Shown here: one piece after another, positions 62,780 to 64,000 of the stretch | Layout of the letters: each line of letters opens with the position of its first letter | Position numbering within the stretch: position 1 is the stretch's first letter | NCBI RefSeq assembly: GCF_001758465.1 | Contig: NZ_MJIC01000015.1 | Coordinates: 806,001-870,000 of the forward strand | Direction of reading: 5' to 3' | Length of the DNA: 64,000 nt | Origin: Marisediminitalea lipolytica | GTDB taxonomy: Bacteria > Pseudomonadota > Gammaproteobacteria > Enterobacterales > Alteromonadaceae | Program-made: the position numbers and the translations under genes | The notes under the pieces: model-generated | The model's database searches: none | The model's input: the letters and a program-made list of their open reading frames with translations, nothing else | What the model was told of the DNA's origin: nothing

Positions 62780-64000
62780 CTATTTTGTATAGTTAATGGC
62801 ATCGATCACAGAGACGCAAACAATAGGATGCGAATCAGAAATAGGGTAACCGGGACGGGTTGAATCTGCGGTTACCGATATTCTCGATGAATAATCATAG
62901 ATCATGCACTTAGAAGCAGATTCAGACTCTGTAGTATAGCCGGTTTCCTGTTGGAACTGAGAAAACTGAGCGACGGTAATTTCTGTATCACTCACAATAA
63001 GCGAAACGGGCGTACCCGCCTTTTGAATTTCGATATCAACGAAATTAGGTATGGTTGAATCACCGGATTCAAAAGAATCTGTCAACGTAACCTGAACGTC
63101 ATTGTTGTTAATTGCTGTTGCCGTTTGGGGAGTTGGTGTTACGTAGTTGGTTGATTTTGCCGATTGGGGCGCTGGCGAAGGGCCGGTCCGCTTCGTAGTA
63201 GTGTTGTTTTGCGCTATTTCAGAAGACGATGTATCGACTGTTGGGGTGTTTGCCTGCTCAGCCGCAACACTGTCTTGCAGTTTTGCATTAATCATATTGG
63301 ATGCCACCAGAACATATTGTTCGATGTTGCCTTGCGATTTTGCAACGACGTCCCCGACTAATTTAAGAACATTAACAATTTGGCCATTCTGAATGGCGAA
63401 CGTTGAGTCGCTCTTAAAGTTTTTTATTTCCAGACTGGCATCTGAAATAACCGAGTCTTTGACAATTTCAAAGTTCTCAAGCTGGCTTACTGAAGTAATT
63501 TTTAGCCCCGCACTCTCAACCAGCTTGCGCTTGGCGGCCATCATGCCCCGTTCCTGGCAACTAATTGGCGTTTCGGCGGCGCCGCATACTTCTTCATGGG
63601 CCACGTTAACTGTAAAAGGTTTAATACCTTCTGCTGCAATCGTGCTGGCCGTCGTGTCGATAAGTATTTTGAGTTCATCCTCAAACTGCGACTGATTATT
63701 GTCGATTTGACTTTCATTTAACTCGATCAGGCTGGCGAGTTTTTCTATATCAATGAGTTTTTCTTCGAGGTGACGTTTAGCGGATCTGAGCTCGTTTGCT
63801 GTTGTGGCTTGTCTGGTGAGTAGCCGGTTAAGCACTTCCTGATAGCTTTCGTTCAGTTCGAGCAGTTTAGAAGTCACGTTATATTCCAGAACCAGTCTTT
63901 CCTGCTCACGGCTAATTTTTTTGAGTGCGGTTTCCAGCTCGACGTATTCGGCCTGTTTATCAAACAGCTTACTTTTTAGCGTTTTGTTTTGCTGCTCCAT
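62780..64000 (-). CDS. Formylglycine-generating-enzyme-like protein, 5' part ending at an amber codon; start uncertain at window edge
   Basis: The frame begins at ATG exactly at the right edge and may start further upstream. The ~406 residues begin with a long coiled coil (residues 1-110, heptad-rich EEKLIDIEKLASLIELNESQ). A linker with Thr/Pro/Asn-rich repeats follows (~240-300) and then the first half of an FGE-sulfatase domain (SLIVSDTEITVAQFSQFQQETGY, SDSHPIVCVSVIDAINYTK). The frame then meets TAG at 62780-62782. The family expects tryptophan (YTKWLS) at precisely this codon, so one base change (TGG to TAG) explains it. Full-length product would need readthrough or correction. The role may be a signalling or stress protein; unknown. 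Confidence 0.8.
   Translation of the reverse strand: MEQQNKTLKSKLFDKQAEYVELETALKKISREQERLVLEYNVTSKLLELNESYQEVLNRLLTRQATTANELRSAKRHLEEKLIDIEKLASLIELNESQIDNNQSQFEDELKILIDTTASTIAAEGIKPFTVNVAHEEVCGAAETPISCQERGMMAAKRKLVESAGLKITSVSQLENFEIVKDSVISDASLEIKNFKSDSTFAIQNGQIVNVLKLVGDVVAKSQGNIEQYVLVASNMINAKLQDSVAAEQANTPTVDTSSSEIAQNNTTTKRTGPSPAPQSAKSTNYVTPTPQTATAINNNDVQVTLTDSFESGDSTIPNFVDIEIQKAGTPVSLIVSDTEITVAQFSQFQQETGYTTESESASKCMIYDYSSRISVTADSTRPGYPISDSHPIVCVSVIDAINYTK

Noticed and set aside
1..64000. CRISPR arrays, insertion sequences, prophage genes, tRNA or rRNA genes
   Set aside because: No spaced direct repeats, transposase or integrase motifs, and no tRNA- or rRNA-like sequence were noticed on either strand.

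Overview
The window looks like chromosomal DNA of a free-living, probably marine gammaproteobacterium close to the Alteromonadales. This is an inference from family content: FldB-type flavodoxin, YggN/DUF2884 protein, YihG-type acyltransferases, an NSS Na+ symporter and many large TonB-dependent receptors. No rRNA or tRNA gene, insertion sequence, CRISPR array or phage gene was recognised.

Bases 1 to about 48.2 kb form a catabolic island built from duplicated parts. It has two TonB-dependent receptors each paired with a MarR regulator (1-6.6 kb), a kappa-GST/2-hydroxychromene-2-carboxylate-isomerase-like enzyme (7.6 kb), two paralogous MFS carriers (8.6 and 36.5 kb), and a second MarR paralogue pair (13.3 and 41.3 kb). 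It also has four class III CoA-transferase genes (11.3, 15.4, 24.9, 25.9 kb), two AMP-forming CoA ligases (27.2, 31.6 kb), and a beta-oxidation set (DECR-like SDR 13.8, fused hydratase/dehydrogenase 41.8, thiolase 43.9, acyl-CoA dehydrogenase 46.2 kb). Several hydrolases are present, at least three of them with export signals (metallo-beta-lactamase fold 33.5, CocE/NonD 34.5, beta-lactamase-class-C-like 38.0, Tat-exported alpha/beta 39.6, alpha/beta 45.2 kb). At the core are four two-gene units (D1 16.7-19.2, D2 19.6-22.0, D3 22.4-24.8, D4 29.2-31.6 kb) related to the two subunits of 2-hydroxyacyl-CoA dehydratase / class I benzoyl-CoA reductase (HgdAB, BcrBC).

The likely logic is: uptake through the outer membrane, hydrolysis of an ester- or amide-like conjugate, MFS import, CoA activation by ligase or CoA-transferase, one or more unusual steps by the D1-D4 proteins, then beta-oxidation. 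The substrate is not identifiable from sequence; an aromatic, alicyclic or polycyclic carboxylate is the best guess. Most of the cluster cysteines of the HgdAB/BcrBC family are missing in D2, D3 and D4, yet D2 and D4 share the same substitute residues. No BadF/HgdC-type ATPase activator is encoded here. This is the best candidate for an undescribed system in the window.

Between the first MFS gene and the next CoA-transferase (10.1-11.3 kb) is a non-core patch: a REP-like hairpin, a small gene interrupted by an 8-bp tandem repeat, and an attC-like element directly after it, resembling a stray integron cassette.

From 48.6 kb onward the content is ordinary: AraC regulator, fldB, PhoD-like phosphatase, a lipoprotein, msrA, a DCC thioredoxin-like protein, SDRs, NSS symporter, YggN-like protein, MscS channel and two acyltransferases. 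It ends with a formylglycine-generating-enzyme-like gene that carries an in-frame amber codon.
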